Shown: positions 34,729 to 47,800 of the stretch, piece by piece
Layout: every line of letters starts with the position of its first letter
Numbering within the stretch: position 1 is the stretch's first letter
Source: Nomia melanderi
Lineage: Eukaryota > Arthropoda > Insecta > Hymenoptera > Halictidae
Assembly: GCF_051020985.1 (NCBI RefSeq)
Contig: NC_135010.1
Coordinates: forward strand, 11,096,001 to 11,160,000
DNA length: 64,000 bases
Reading direction: 5' to 3'
Program-made: the position numbers and the translations under genes
Notes under the pieces: model-generated
Told to the model about the DNA's origin: nothing
Databases searched by the model: none
The model's input: only the letters and a program-made list of their open reading frames with translations

Positions 34729-37700
34729 TCCTCCGTGGATCCGACTACGCAATTGGTCGCACGTTACGGGAAACGTGCCGGGCGACGGATGGAGGTATTT
34801 TCCTCGCGTGTGGTTGAGAAAGTCTTCCAGCAAATTCTAACGCCAGCCAGGCTGTCATCGTCCTCTGCCGGCTGGCACATGGAAAACCGCGACGTTAGAG
34901 GTGGAACGGAGACGGCGAGCGCCGCTGCCAGAGAAAGGGAGGAGGACCGACAATGGCGAGAAGCCGTAGACTCGCGGTGAGGGCAGGGGAGGGTCGGGAC
35001 GACGTTGGAATACCGTCGAAGGCTTCGTTGTTGCCCATCCCGGGATTACGTACCTTGGTCGTAGACCTTACTCGAGGCGAGCTCGTGCTCTCGCAGGTGG
35101 TTGCATAACAGCCGAGGCTCCTCGGTGGCCGCTCATTGCCGCGACGATTCACAATAATGCGTCGAGAGTCCCCTTAGCATCCCACTTCGCTCGCAGCCGC
35201 GACGAAAGGTTGCAGGGATCGCGATAGATAACGCGTCGAACGCGTACTTCTGCGTGCGGAGTATGCTCGTGGCAGATTGGACCAGTGATTGGTTCATTAT
35301 GACGTTACACGTGATCGGAATATTCGAATTTCACGGTGGTACTCACCGTTGGATGGATTTATGGGGATACGTTGGGTTTGATCGACAGATTGATTTTTGT
35401 GAGATAATGCGCAACGTATTGTCAGGGACTGGAGTTTTCTAGTGGTTTGATGGTGTGGATGGATGTTATTGCTACTTCAGCTAGGGGTGGGAATGCTATA
35501 ATTGACGCAAAAGTTGTAGAAACTTGAACGAATGAATGAAAGTTTCGCTGATAGTTTCTGGTCCGACTAGTAGCTTTCTTCGAAGAAAAATACCACCAAA
35601 TAAGGCTGATCTGGGCAACACCCGAAAAGAAGAACCCCCGATCGCGTAGGCAGATAATGAATCAGTGCGGCTCGAAGCCGGATCCTTGGTTCGTTGGACC
35701 AAGCCGCGAGAACCGAGTTATTCGGGTCATCGGTGGATTCCTTCGGCGCGGGCTCGAATATGCCAAACGACCGACACCCACAACAAGCATTCTTAACGCG
35801 ACGGCGAGCTGAAATATAAAATATTCTAATTTACACGCAGAAGGCGCGAGACCTGTAGCAACGTTAATCATTGTGTCGACGCGATTATTCGATAAAAAGC
35901 CCGAAAGAAATCATTAGATTAATGTTACACCAGGTGACTTGTCGTTTCGTGTAATTACCGTCTATGCTCAGAAATCCCAAGCTGTTCGCCGTCGGTTTTT
36001 AGCCGTCCGATAGGTAAAGTATTAATAAACTCGGTGTTAGCGGCCGGTTCGCGATTAATTCGATTTCCCAAGAAAGCGCGGTCGAGGTGTTTCTCGGGTA
36101 ACCTTTTCGCTCCGCGAAGGTAAGACGACGTCGCCGGCAGTTTACGCAGCCGGGGGAGCTTGTGTAGAACCAGCGAAAGAGGTTCGCGCGTATAGGTGTC
36201 TTCAGAGAAGACCGAAGTAGCGGCTTGATCGTTTTCCAAGTAGCGGAGAGCCATCGCGTTCCCTCCATTGGGATCGGGGGAGCCGGCCGAGCGCCATAAA
36301 CGCGGTTACGCCGCTTACATCACGCTGCGCGAGAACTTGAAACCCGTGAGGAGGACCTTTCGTCTTCACGATAATAGACAGCTTGAAAACCTGTAGCCCG
36401 ACGACCCGGTTTACTCTCACGCGCATTGTCCGCGAAACCGGGGTCGTCCACGTAAATACGTGTTACGTTGGAGGATCACGTGAGGAACAAGTTCAACGCA
36501 ACGAGTTGATTGCCATTAACGAAGGACCGTATTTCGATGATCGGGTTATTTCAACTGCCTGTAAATTCATTAGGCATGAGGCTCCAATAAACGATGGAAT
36601 CGGTTAAACGATAGATTAGGATTTGTTTGATTAGTCTTTCACGATTGATTACAATTTTATAGGTTCTTAAACGCTTTTTTACTTATATTGATTGCTCCCT
36701 TCGAAGGGGAAGTGAAACGAAAATTTTGAGAAAGTTTTTACTTTGAAAGTTTTAGTGGGTTACGAGGGTGAATCTGTTATGTAGATCTCGTAGTTATTAA
36801 CTTTAAAAGTGGAATAACGAACTGTTAAATAACAGTCTCTCAGAGGAATTACTTTAAAATCGGTGAATAATTGAAAATTCAGAGACTGATGCGAACATGC
36901 TACCGAACGCAATTACCAATTTAACTCAAGTGCCTCGATTCTTAATTAATGCTCCGTGTACACAATTTTATCGATCATCTCGATGTCTGCCCGTCTGTTT
37001 TGCAAACGAACGTCTCAATTAGAAGCAAGAACGAGCGGAAGAGAATTACCGGTTGACACTGACAGAGACCGGACGAATTTCCTCCAGTCCCTGGGCCGAC
37101 GTAACACCGGGAGACGGTCGCATTTGCATGCCTCACAATGCAAATCGACCGCGTAGGGGCAAAAAAAGTCGGGTCCACGGTCGCGTTCAAAATTATACAA
37201 ATCGAGTGTTCGTTACGTCAGCGCTGGAATGCGGTAAGCAAGGAGGATAACCGTGGGCGCCGCGAGTTGGCGGCCATTCTTCCGACCGAACGACCGGGAG
37301 GACCGCCTCGAATTATAACCTCTACTATTTCCAGCGGCATAAATCTCCGAATATTCTGATCGCTCCTCATAATCGCGAATTAAACATCCGCAGACTTTGC
37401 CCGCGATACGAGCCGGACGCATAAAACGATGGAAGCGGTGATCAATAATAAAACTTCCGTTCCGCGGTGCATAGACGCAGAAAAAAGTGGTCAATTAATA
37501 TCAAACAGCTGCGGTAAACGATAAAAGAAACGACAAAGAGTTTATCCAGCCGAGACGAGTGCCAACATTCTTAATCCTCATTGGAAAAATAATTAAACCT
37601 GCATCGTCTTAAGTACCCTCGATTTTATGGATTCTCAATTACCCAAGCTGCAGTTATTCAATTACATTAAGATTGCACGTTTATAAAGATGATGCCATAA

Positions 37701-38310
37701 TATAATCGCGTTTCACGGACAAATCTCCGCTATTGAACGCGGAATATTCGAAATGGCTGCTTCCGGTGTCCCTCGACTTGTCTATCGAACAATCTCCTAT
37801 CGACGCCATATATGACAGTCCAAGAAGCAAATACCAAATCTTAGGAAACGTCAATAGAATACACATGATAAACCTATATCAAACTCTATCAAAACTAACG
37901 CGTTTAACTTGTATTAAATTCTACTATATTCAGTACTAAAAGCAACAAATGTTATTTATAAACCTGAATCTTCTAATATATTTGAACTGGACCTTAAAGT
38001 GTCCAAACATTGAAACACTTAAACAACGAAAAGGAACGTCACGATGCGTTGGCCTCCTGCTCTACGACCCGTGCAGGCATAAATCCTCCTTTAATCACGG
38101 TTCTGCGAGCGAAATGGATCGCGATAGGATCGCACATCATCGTAAGAAGACGACGGCGCGAGAACGCGAGCGGACAAGCGGAGGAGGTAGGGAGGGACGC
38201 GTGTCGTTTGGCCAGGTTCTGTCGCGGGCCACTTTCCTCCGATTAACCTCGTTTCGAGGTGACGTCCTCGCCCCTGGGGCAAGTGGCGAACGATTATTGT
38301 CCCATGTCGC
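34729..38310. other. non-coding stretch, no gene recognised
   Basis: Mixed sequence, AT-rich at 36600-36980 and 37560-38000, CpG-rich at 36000-36480 and 37040-37300. Two octamers in opposite orientation lie at 37122-37129 and 37138-37145. The short overlapping frames show no recognisable domain. Confidence 0.4.
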
Positions 38311-38314
38311 TGAC

Positions 38315-38350
38315 TATAAAAGCCGGGTCGCGCGTGTCGTTCGGCTCAAT
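38315..38350 (+). promoter_or_regulatory. candidate core promoter: TATA box and weak initiator
   Basis: TATAAAA at 38315-38321 sits in GACTATAAAAGCCGGG, a textbook context, and a TCAAT at 38346-38350 places a possible start A at 38348, 33 bases from the first T. It lies in a CpG-rich patch. The first downstream ATGs open only short frames and no clear splice donor follows, so the transcript it might drive is unknown. Confidence 0.3.
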
Positions 38351-38734
38351 TAACGGCCGGGAACGGTCCGCCGGCTTCTTGTCCGCGCGCTGCTCGTTGC
38401 CTCCCACGCAGCCGACGTTAACGGGATGCACATCTGATATGATAATTTTTGCCCGTGCTCGCTCGCTCGCGCCGAAGGACCGCGATGGAATCGCTTTAAT
38501 TGGCGACGCGGGCTATCGAGGAGGAATTGTATGTCGTTTCTGGTGTGCCACGTCGTTATCTTGGCGGCCATCGAGGAAGAAGATTGGATCTCGACTGTAG
38601 TACGATTTTTCGGGTATGTGTCGTTCTCAGAGGAATGCCGAAGCGTTCGGATCAAATGACCGTACTTCGCGCGGAGGAATTCTCGAGGGGGATTTAAGAA
38701 ATTTTTCTGGATGGACTGGATGTTGAAATTAGTT
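38351..38734. other. CpG-rich to AT-rich non-coding stretch downstream of the TATA candidate
   Basis: Contains the frame 38259-38600 (+) and overlapping - strand frames, none with recognisable features. A donor-like CGGGTATGTG occurs near 38608 without a partner. Confidence 0.4.
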
Positions 38735-38971
38735 TCAACCCTTAGCACTCCAGATCGTTTTGTAATCTATCGGCAACTGCAACTAATTTTTATAGTATTC
38801 CTAGCGAAAATGAGAAATGCTGTAACATTTCTTAGATCTTTTAGTTTCCTTTTTAGTGCAAAATTTGGATGTGTGAAATATCTAATTGTAGGGTAGTTTC
38901 TTTAAGATTCATTAACATATCTAATATTATTCCTGGTGCAATATTGGAGCCTACAGAGTTCAAAGGGTTAA
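38735..38971 (+). mobile_element. TTAA-type MITE related to family B (diverged ends)
   Basis: The body is 38739-38967. The left flank is TCAA (38735-38738), one change from TTAA; the right flank is TTAA (38968-38971). The left end CCCTTAGCACTCC and right end GAGTTCAAAGGG are imperfect inverted repeats of the family B type. The interior does not align with the other B copies, so this is probably a different subfamily sharing ends. It sits 33 bases from the next element. Confidence 0.55.
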
Positions 38972-39004
38972 TTACGCCTTCTATTGATGGAAATGTCGCT
39001 TTGC

Positions 39005-39245
39005 TTAACCCTTTGCACTCGAGAGGTGACTCTCAATCACCACTTGATTTGATGCAGCAAAACTATAAAATTTGATATTTACTACTGAACTATGTATAAT
39101 GCGTCGATGTGTGAAATATTGGGATAAAGAAGCTTTGTTTCTCAATTCGCTTGTGATTTCTCTTTGAGTTCCTTTAAAAAAACATCTGTCTAGTTGGCAA
39201 ATGTTAAATATATCTAGCGAAATACTTCCGAGTGCAAAGGGTTAA
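39005..39245 (+). mobile_element. TTAA-flanked MITE, family B copy 3 (best ends)
   Basis: The body is 39009-39241 with TTAA at 39005-39008 and 39242-39245. The ends are perfect inverted repeats of 13 bases: CCCTTTGCACTCG at the left and CGAGTGCAAAGGG at the right, followed and preceded by distinct subterminal words (AGAGGTGACTC left, GAAATACTTC right). It aligns with copy 1 in reverse orientation. At 233 bp it has no open frame and is non-autonomous. The intact ends suggest it is the youngest copy here. Confidence 0.8.
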
Positions 39246-41737
39246 TTGTCTTGGGGAATTGTGTTGGTATAAATATATTTAGTGTAATTACGTACTAGAA
39301 ACGAACTTGAAGAATCATTTATTTTCGTGCTAAAGCATCGAACTAAATATTTGAAACGCTAAGGAAGGAGAAGAATCTTTGTAGTATTGTATAGAAAATA
39401 TGAAATTCATATTTCTACAGCGACATTGAAGAGCTGCGAAGGTTTCCTCCAAAAGAAACGAGTCACTCGAGTAATCGGAGACAGAGTCGTTCGCGAGGGA
39501 TCTTCATCGCCCTCGTCTCGAAGTCATCGCGTTACGATTAAATCCTTACCAAGAATGGAATTGCTCTCGGTCGCGGGACCGATCATGTGACCGGTGACTT
39601 TCGGATTGACAAACTGACTTTCACATTTACGATAGGAACCCGAAAACGCGTTGCCAGCACATCGGCCGGGCCCGAAGTTTCGAGAATGCAGGGAATGCGA
39701 GTGATCCAGATCGGTTACCAAGGTCGGCCATTACTGCGCGATCGTTTATTACTTTTCCTGATCTTGTATTTTGAGATTAAGGCCGTGCAATGAGTTACGG
39801 CGATGTAAGCGGCGCATATAATTGATTTAAGACAGCGGCGGGCTTTTCGCTTTCTTTTTCTTTGCAGGAGGCATGATTTCGAGGCGAACACGAAGATTGC
39901 AGGGGGAAACGCATTAATTGACGAGTCAATTAAATAATGCCCGAAAACGGCCGTGCTCGAGAGCCAGTCAGCCATTCAGCGCGCCGACGCTCGGTACAAT
40001 AACAACGAACGGGCTCCCATCAATATTCCTTAAACACTAACAATCTCCTTCCATTGTTCTACTCGATCATTATCTCCAAACTATCCATTATCCTTCAAAA
40101 TATCCCATTTAAAGTTACCATATATTACCATCGGACTTCCAAGAACAAACTCGTCCACTCTCCTAATCCACATTACAACACTCCTCTATTACACCAATCT
40201 AAATACAATCATTCCAACACATCTCCAAGCCTCTATTACACTAATCCAAATACATTCCAACTTCTTCGAACATCAACTCCATCCGTCCCAGCGACTCGAT
40301 TTCCTTCGTCCGCTTCGAAGTACTCGAAAGGAACCTCAGACAAAGAACCCGTCCCGATCCTCTCAAAATGGCACGAGAAATTCCACCGCGGTGGAATCGT
40401 CGTCGCGGAACAATAAACAGTCGAACAAATCCCGCGTTACGGCCGCGCAGCGGTGTACTCGCGGAGGGACTTTCCGTCCGGCGGTGGTTATTTATAAAAC
40501 TCAATTACGATTTTCCTCCCGCGACCGTCCAGCCTTCGGGGCCCGCGCCTTTGTGTCTCGGGCACCTGTTGCACGGAGGAGTGCATCCGTTATCCAGGTC
40601 TCGAGGCGAAGGTGCGTTTACCTTCGTCCTCGAAGGAGGACCGATCCCTCTCTGGGCCCGCCCGGAGTCTGGTTTCCCTTTGTTTTGCGGCGTGTTCGGT
40701 CCGGGTTCGGTGGAACACGGATGCCCGGTGGTTTCTTTCCTCCTACCGTACCCGCGCGCGCGATCGCGTACAGGCGTGCACGCACACGCGCGTGCACGGC
40801 AAAAAAGCCTTGCCCTTGCACGCGTTTGTAACCGCTGAAAAATCCACATTCCGCCGGCCGGCCCGGCTGGAATTTATAGGCGTCCTACGGACCCAAGCGC
40901 TCTCGGGGACTCTGTATGCCAAGGACCAAGACTGAATTAATTATTCGCGGAACGGGACGACGGACGGGTTTTCGATCGATCGTGGGCGAGTCTATGCCGC
41001 CTATTCTTCCACCCACCGGCGGAACCTCTTCGTGTCGCGACGCGACCGATAATTGCGCTGGGAACTGGCGCTTCGCCGGCCAGAGCGTTCTTGGGTTTTC
41101 AGTGCGAAGCTTCATGTTTGGCTCGTTCGATTACAGTTCAATGCACGGTTTTAATTATTTATATGGGAACACCTGCGGAACATTTATGCGATAGAATTAG
41201 GATACCGCGAGGATTACAGCTGAAATTTTTAAGCGGAGCTTGGAATAAAATTGAATGCGCGACTCGATATGTTGTGTTGTAAATCATCTTGAGATCTTAG
41301 GTTGGGAGCAATACGGGTTTCAATCTTCAGTGTAAGTTTTGTTTTATTTGCTATTGCGAGTATGTAGAGTTATTTAGAGTAGTGAAAGTATTGCTGGTAA
41401 AGTAACGAACGTTAGGGCACCGTTGGTAGCTATTAAGTATTTGTAATCTCGATTTTCGTGTTGTAGGAAATTGTGTGATAAATGCAGAGATACATTAACG
41501 GAGTTACTGCAAAAAATAGTTGCATTCAATGCATCTGTTATGCCACGAATAAACACAACGTTAAGAGAGGAGAATATAATTTAACAGATTACAGATATTT
41601 CGTAGAACAGACGGATGGTTTGAACTTTAGCCGTAATCCCGGCTAATTGAAATCGCGGCATACTACACAGCGCCGCAACTAATAAGAAACAGATTGCGGG
41701 TTGTTAATATCGCGGATATGTTACTGAAACCGCGCGA
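39246..41737. other. non-coding stretch with a GC-rich island
   Basis: An acceptor-like TTTCTTTTTCTTTGCAG ends at 39867 but no exon can be closed downstream. A GC-rich island spans about 40440-40870 with open frames on both strands, none recognisable, and holds alternating purine-pyrimidine sequence near 40773-40797. AT-rich and featureless at 40020-40260 and 41200-41700. Confidence 0.4.
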
Positions 41738-41803
41738 GTGATCTCGATGCATGGTAAGCGGTATCTTCTGGTGATTTCAATGCTCGTGCAGGATTTTTCT
41801 GGA
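41738..41803 (+). repeat. 33-bp minisatellite array, two units
   Basis: Units start at 41738 (GTGATCTCGATGCATGG, then TAAGCGGTATC) and 41771 (GTGATTTCAATGCTCG), exactly 33 bases apart. The first carries a donor-like GGTAAGC and the GGTATC tail shared with the minus-oriented array at 15765. Confidence 0.6.
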
Positions 41804-44800
41804 ATCCATCGCTGCCTCCTTGTATTACAATATTGCTGCATTACTTTTAATAAGCTTCTAATTAATTAGTAAGCTGCCACACGAATGTTTGCTTTCCCCG
41901 TTCAATAAATAAACGTTACAAAAAGAACACTGTCAAGCTTAGTAACGCGCGTTACGAATACTGCAATCTCTGGAATCGGTAAAAGAATACCATTAACTTT
42001 CCATCGAATTCAATGAACGTTTCATTCAACGCTGATTGGGCGATCGAGGTGATCGAGAACGGAAACACAGTTCCTTAAGTAAAATCCCTGGTTCTCGGAG
42101 CGGTCCGCAGTGTCCGCACTCCGTTTCCTCGAGGAATACATCAACGAGGAGCACCGTTCCGTGTCGCTTCGGCCATTGAACAGACTAAGCGTCGCCGCTC
42201 GTCGTGGGCGTAAGAAAAATGATCGCGAGGAAGAGAAGTCGCCCGCGACGCGAGCCACTCTCGGCTCTTCGCTTGTTTTCGTTCCGGCTCGCGCCGCGCG
42301 GTGATCTTTCATTCGTTTTTTCGAAACGTCCGCGAACTTCCGTGTTACCGTACACCGTGTATCGATCCCCTAATCACTCACCGAAACCGCAGCGTCCTTC
42401 GCGATCGGTGTGGCGCACTTCGCGATGTTTAAGGACGACCGGATCGAACGATCTCTGGTATAAACGATATCGAAACACGACCCAGAATTGAAAGTAATAT
42501 ACAAAGTATCGTGTAACCGATTTTTCGAGCGCGGAAGGTGGAGGTTTTACACGAGAAGTTAATCGAGGACTAATTGCACTGAATAATTAATTACTCTCGT
42601 ACGATACCTCGTTGTTCAAGCAATGAAAAGGTTCGACGAAATAAGTATAACTAACAGGTAATCGGGCGAGCCATCGGAATCCGATACGAAGGAGCACGCC
42701 TATCTCGTAAATATCCTTTCTTATTGATATACTGCGGCGTTTCGCGGGGAATACACAATTTAATAAGAAGGCTATAAAATAAGAAGGACGACTAGAGAAT
42801 AAATTACGCCGCGGATTAAACAGGCGTGGAGCAAACAAACCGAGTGTCTTTGATTTTTCCGAACACAGAAATCTCCGGAAAAGAATCTCACTCTTCAATT
42901 CCCGAGTGAAGTTCGTCATTCGCGTCTTCATTGGGAACCGTCAATCACGTGGAACCGGCGCTCGCGCAACGAGTCTAATCGGCAATTCTGGAAATTCACC
43001 GGCGAATTAGGATTTCCTGTGGACGCACGAAAAGCGTCGAAGGACGTTATCGCGACGTTCTATCGGCGGATCATTCGGCGGAGCGTGATTTATTCGAGAC
43101 CGATCGAGCGCGCTTCGTCTATCGGATCTGTCAGCCGATGAATAATCCCGAAGGACTCGTTTCCGGACAAACCGTAACCGGAATTTAATCGACGATTAAC
43201 CGAATGATAATGGTTTCCAGCGGCTAAACGGTCGGCGAAACGTCGATTTCGCTCGCTTGTAATTGCCCCACGATAATTTGCTGTTTTTCAATGACTCTTT
43301 CGACAAAGAAGCGACCGAACTTCCCGGCGGTACTCTGAATTCGCTGGCGAGCAACCTTCGCCGGCGGATCGCGGGCAATCGGGGAAGACTAAAGCGACGT
43401 AATTGCGCATAAATTTCAATGAGCGCGCCGGCGATCGTGAACGGGAATTACCGATTTATCGCGTCACCTTCGACGACCGCCGTCGAGACACACGTCGGTC
43501 GAAACAATTTCCTCGGGCTGAAACCGCCGCCTACCGCGTGACGATAGTCAACGGACAGGTTGCATGCAAATCGGATCCTGTACGAGGAAAACGTTTTAAA
43601 ATAGATTGGATGTCCCTTCACTTCGAGGATGATCGACGGATCGGTCGACCTTAAGGCCACCCGGAAAGGATCTTGCGTGATATTTTATCCTGGTGAATTT
43701 TTCTCGCCTGATGGAAGCTTGTCTTCAACGAAATGAGCTTCGTCGATAGTTATTTTCTTGTTCAAACCGATGTTCGTATTTTAAAAAGTTTGCATCTCGA
43801 AACTCAGTTGTCTATTATAACTTGAGATCAGAAAACGGTTCGTTTCTTGAAGTTAAGGTCGTATCTAAAGTTCCAAATGGAGCACAAGAGAAGTTCGTAC
43901 GTAGAGCAGTTCGTAAACAGGTACCACTGTATTACAATCGTTCAAGAGAATTTGATTCAAAGTTTGTAGACAAGAGGGATAAATATTATTTTGTTACAAT
44001 TAGGAAGGAGTGGTTTGAACTAGGGATTAGTATTTCGAAGGATTTACGTTCTAGAAAAGTAACAGGACAATAGGAATTCGAATAACAACGGCTATTTCAG
44101 ACATTCAATATACAGGTTGATGTATATGCAAATTCACGATAGATCTTTACAGGCCATGCTCAGCACTGCTCTATTAACATTTCAGTACAATGTACACTAA
44201 CAAAGTAAGCAGAATAAATGAATTTAATTAGAACTCATTATTCCAGAAAACGATCCATGGCCACGGCTTGTTAAGAAAGGTGCTAGAACAATTAGTCTCG
44301 CTGGAAAGATACGCGAATAATGACCTTTCGTCGGTGCACCGCCCGTAATTACACGCTTACGGCAGAAATCCCCTGAAGAACACGAGGTGCGTGCGACGAG
44401 GTTCATAATTGTGAAACGATTCATTAAAATCTGCAAAAAATCGTCCGGCGCCGGTCGATTCGTGATTGTTACGGCGTTGAGTCTCGTCCAGGAGCGCGCC
44501 ATTAGAATATCGACGAGCATCTGTCGACCGGACGGATATTTGTCACGGCGTTGCATCGTGATTTGCGTAAGGATCGCGGAGGTGGCGCAACCTCGCAATA
44601 AACCGTGGAATGCTGATGATTTCCCGCTGGAAAAAGGAGGCAAGGTCTTCGCCGCAACCCGATTCGTGATCTGGCGCAAGGGTCCGCGCTCCGTTTGACC
44701 GTCGCGTGCGTGCGAACACACGCCGAATGAAACATTCTGTTCGCACGATCCTTTGTCGAGATCCGAGAAATATATGTATAAAAAATCAAGGCGGTGAGGC

Positions 44801-47800
44801 AAGAACGAAAGGCAACGAACGCAACGCCGATCCGCTCGGCGTCGGTGTTGGCGTCGAGCGGCGTGTCAAGTGTTTGACAACGTTCGTTGGAAAGGATTTT
44901 AGAGACTCGACGATTGCAGGTGTCCACGAAGGAAAACAAGACGGGAAAATAGATAATTGATTATTTGGTACATTGAAATTGCATACAAGTCTGTCGTTTA
45001 ATGACGGAACATCGAGAAAATGAAGGAACCTCGAGGAACCGTTTTTGTAGTAAAACGCAATTCAATCAGGACACATTGGTAAATAGATCGTTAGTGTCAG
45101 GAGGTGAATAGATCGATCTATTCAACAAGCCTACAATTTAATGTTCTACCTCATTAATCTGAAACAATGAACGAGCAACGCCTTGACAATCAAAGAAACC
45201 GATCAGCCTCGTTTAACGCCCAGTGTTGTTCAGTTATCTAATAATTCCCACATGGTTTTCATATTACGCGGTCGGATACTAATAACCCGCGAGAAGTAGG
45301 GAAAATTACAAAATCTCGGGTAATCGACGAGTGGAATCCGCGAGGGAAGAAATTACCGGCGAAATGTGATCATTCAGTCGGGGCTTTCTTCCGGTGAACC
45401 GCAACCGCGGCCGGTGCGTCTCGAAATCATGAGACCGGACGTAGTTAGACCGTCAACCGAGAGTTATTGCCGCCATTACTGGCAAGTTACTGCTGTGATT
45501 CGGTTCCGCGGCGCTGATTATCCCGACGCGTTAACGAAAATATCCCGGGCGTTAGAAGCAGGCGAGCTCCACGCTGGAATGATTAATATAAACGGATAAT
45601 TAGTAACCCGGGTACATCGTAAAGCAGGCATAAAGATAGAAAGTATACAAGAGGCGGTAATTACTGATCAACGTGTACGTGTTATTGATAGTTAATGCTC
45701 GATCGATCAAACTCGGTTCCACTGGAACCACGCCGATAAATTCTCGATGAAGTTGATGACTTCGACGGGCCTAACTTCCGATCAGAATCGAATACAGGTA
45801 TGCAAATGTTAATCAACAACGTCGAATCCTACCGAGGTCGAAACCGTAACTCCAAGAAACCTGGATACCAAAGAACAGAACGTCATTCTGCCCGCTAATA
45901 ATACCTACGATCCTCGATTCCGATTGGCGGAGAGATCCATCGGCAACAAAGAAAAACTTAATCCCAGGTCACCATCCTCTAATCCAAAGAGAACACTCGA
46001 CGATCTCCCAGATCGGCGATGCATCAGCTGAAATTGATCACCGTCGCTCACGGTTTCCAGGCAACAATTCCTTTATCACTAGAATAACAAATGATCCCCA
46101 TTACACCTAATAGATAGTTAACACTCGGACCATTAAAAGCGACCGGTTTCTGTCGTGTACGATTAAGGATACCGCACTTGCAGAGATTTATCGCCACTTT
46201 TATGATAATACACACAGGAAGACGCGAGTCCTCATAAAAGTGCCCATATCCACCAGGCAGTACCAAACGGAATAAACATCGTCTCGTCAACTAACTGCCA
46301 CTAAAGACAGTGCCCAAACGGATCCCTTTATAAAATAACCTTCCGACTGCCAATAAAATAACAATTAAACTGGATCAACGATAAATCCCGGATCCCGGAT
46401 CGCTGCTACCCTAAACGGTCCACATCCGCGACGAAGCAATAAAGCAGATTGCGCCGCGTTTTATGGCGATCCTTCTCGAAGGATCCGTTTTCCGGGTGTC
46501 CAAGGTCACGGTCGCGGCGCCGGACTCGCATCCGGAGGATGCACCGGTGACGGACAGCTTTCCGGAGCTTTCCAAGGCCCGTTGATTAGCTCTTTGTCGC
46601 GGACGATGACGGGCGGCCGAAGTGGCCGCGGCCGTCACAGTCGTAATCGAAGGCCGCCGTTCCGTCGAAAGCGGACAGAGCCACCCGGTAAAACGCTCGT
46701 CCTGTTCCAGGACCCATCGGTTTCGCAGCGAAGGTCGACGCCGAGCCGGACCTACTCCCCAGGATTCCCCGAAACGACCGACGCGGATTTTCATCGGGTT
46801 GCGGCTCTCCTCTCGGATCATCATAAAACCTTTTTTCTTCCACGGGAGAAACTCGTTCGCGTCGTACGGGTTCCCGGGGAATTTCGAAGTCTCGCCGCAC
46901 AGCGAGGCGGTTATGCTAGGTCGGGGAGCTTCCACAGACACCTTCCGTCCGTCCCGTTCCCTCTTCGTCTTTCGCGCTCCTTTCCTCGCTGCCCCGCCTC
47001 TCCACACACCCGGCCGTACGCCCTCCTTCTTCGTTGTTCCTTTCACTTTTCGTCGTCGTGCTCGTGCTTTTTCGTGGGTCGAGGCGGTTCGCCTTCGGCC
47101 TCAAACTCGCCTGAACTGGTCCGGACGAATGCGCGCGCGGAGCTCATAACGCTGCCTTCCTTTCCCGCCGCGATACCGGATTTGCATCGCGACGCGAGAC
47201 CAGGCGAGCCCCCTGTGCGAGACTGTTTATTGGTTTGTTCGACACTGGTCTGGATTCCTTTCAGACGAGAGTTCGAACTGGGGAGTTTTCGCTTTGTTCT
47301 GGGTGGAGAGATAGTCTTCGATTCTGGAGTCTGTAGGGGTGGAATGATTGATCCAGTGTGTTCTGGGTTTTGATTTTGTTCGGGATTCGTGGAAGATTTA
47401 TTAGGGATTTGTGGTAGACGGCGAGGAGATGGATAATCGTTTGATGTTTACAAATTGAAACGCATTCATTGCGGGTCAACGGTCACGGCCAGTTAGCGAT
47501 TAGCACTTAACGCCGGATTTTTAGCCCGAAACCTCCGTTATTAATACTACCATTAGGCCTTCGCGGGATTGCGACACCTTTGCATCACCGCGTATTATTA
47601 CAACAACGTGTATTGTGAGGCGGTAATTAATATTCTAAGATCCCTTCGTTTAGTTAAGCACGGTACTAGTAATTAAGGTTCGCCGCTCACCGTCGAACTT
47701 TCTTGGTTTTCCTTTCATTTCTCGGATATCCAATCGTTCACTGATATTTGCCAGAGGCAATGAGCAGGATGCGGAAATTTTCAATGAAATTTAAATCACC

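Noticed and set aside
39851..39867. Strong acceptor-like TTTCTTTTTCTTTGCAG
   Set aside because: No donor or convincing open frame follows within a reasonable distance; such strings are common by chance.
46411..47373. Two long overlapping frames (263 residues + and 211 residues -)
   Set aside because: Both lie in a GC-rich island where stop codons are rare. Composition is Arg/Pro/Ser/Gly-biased, and neither has a domain, signal peptide or splice context that I can support.
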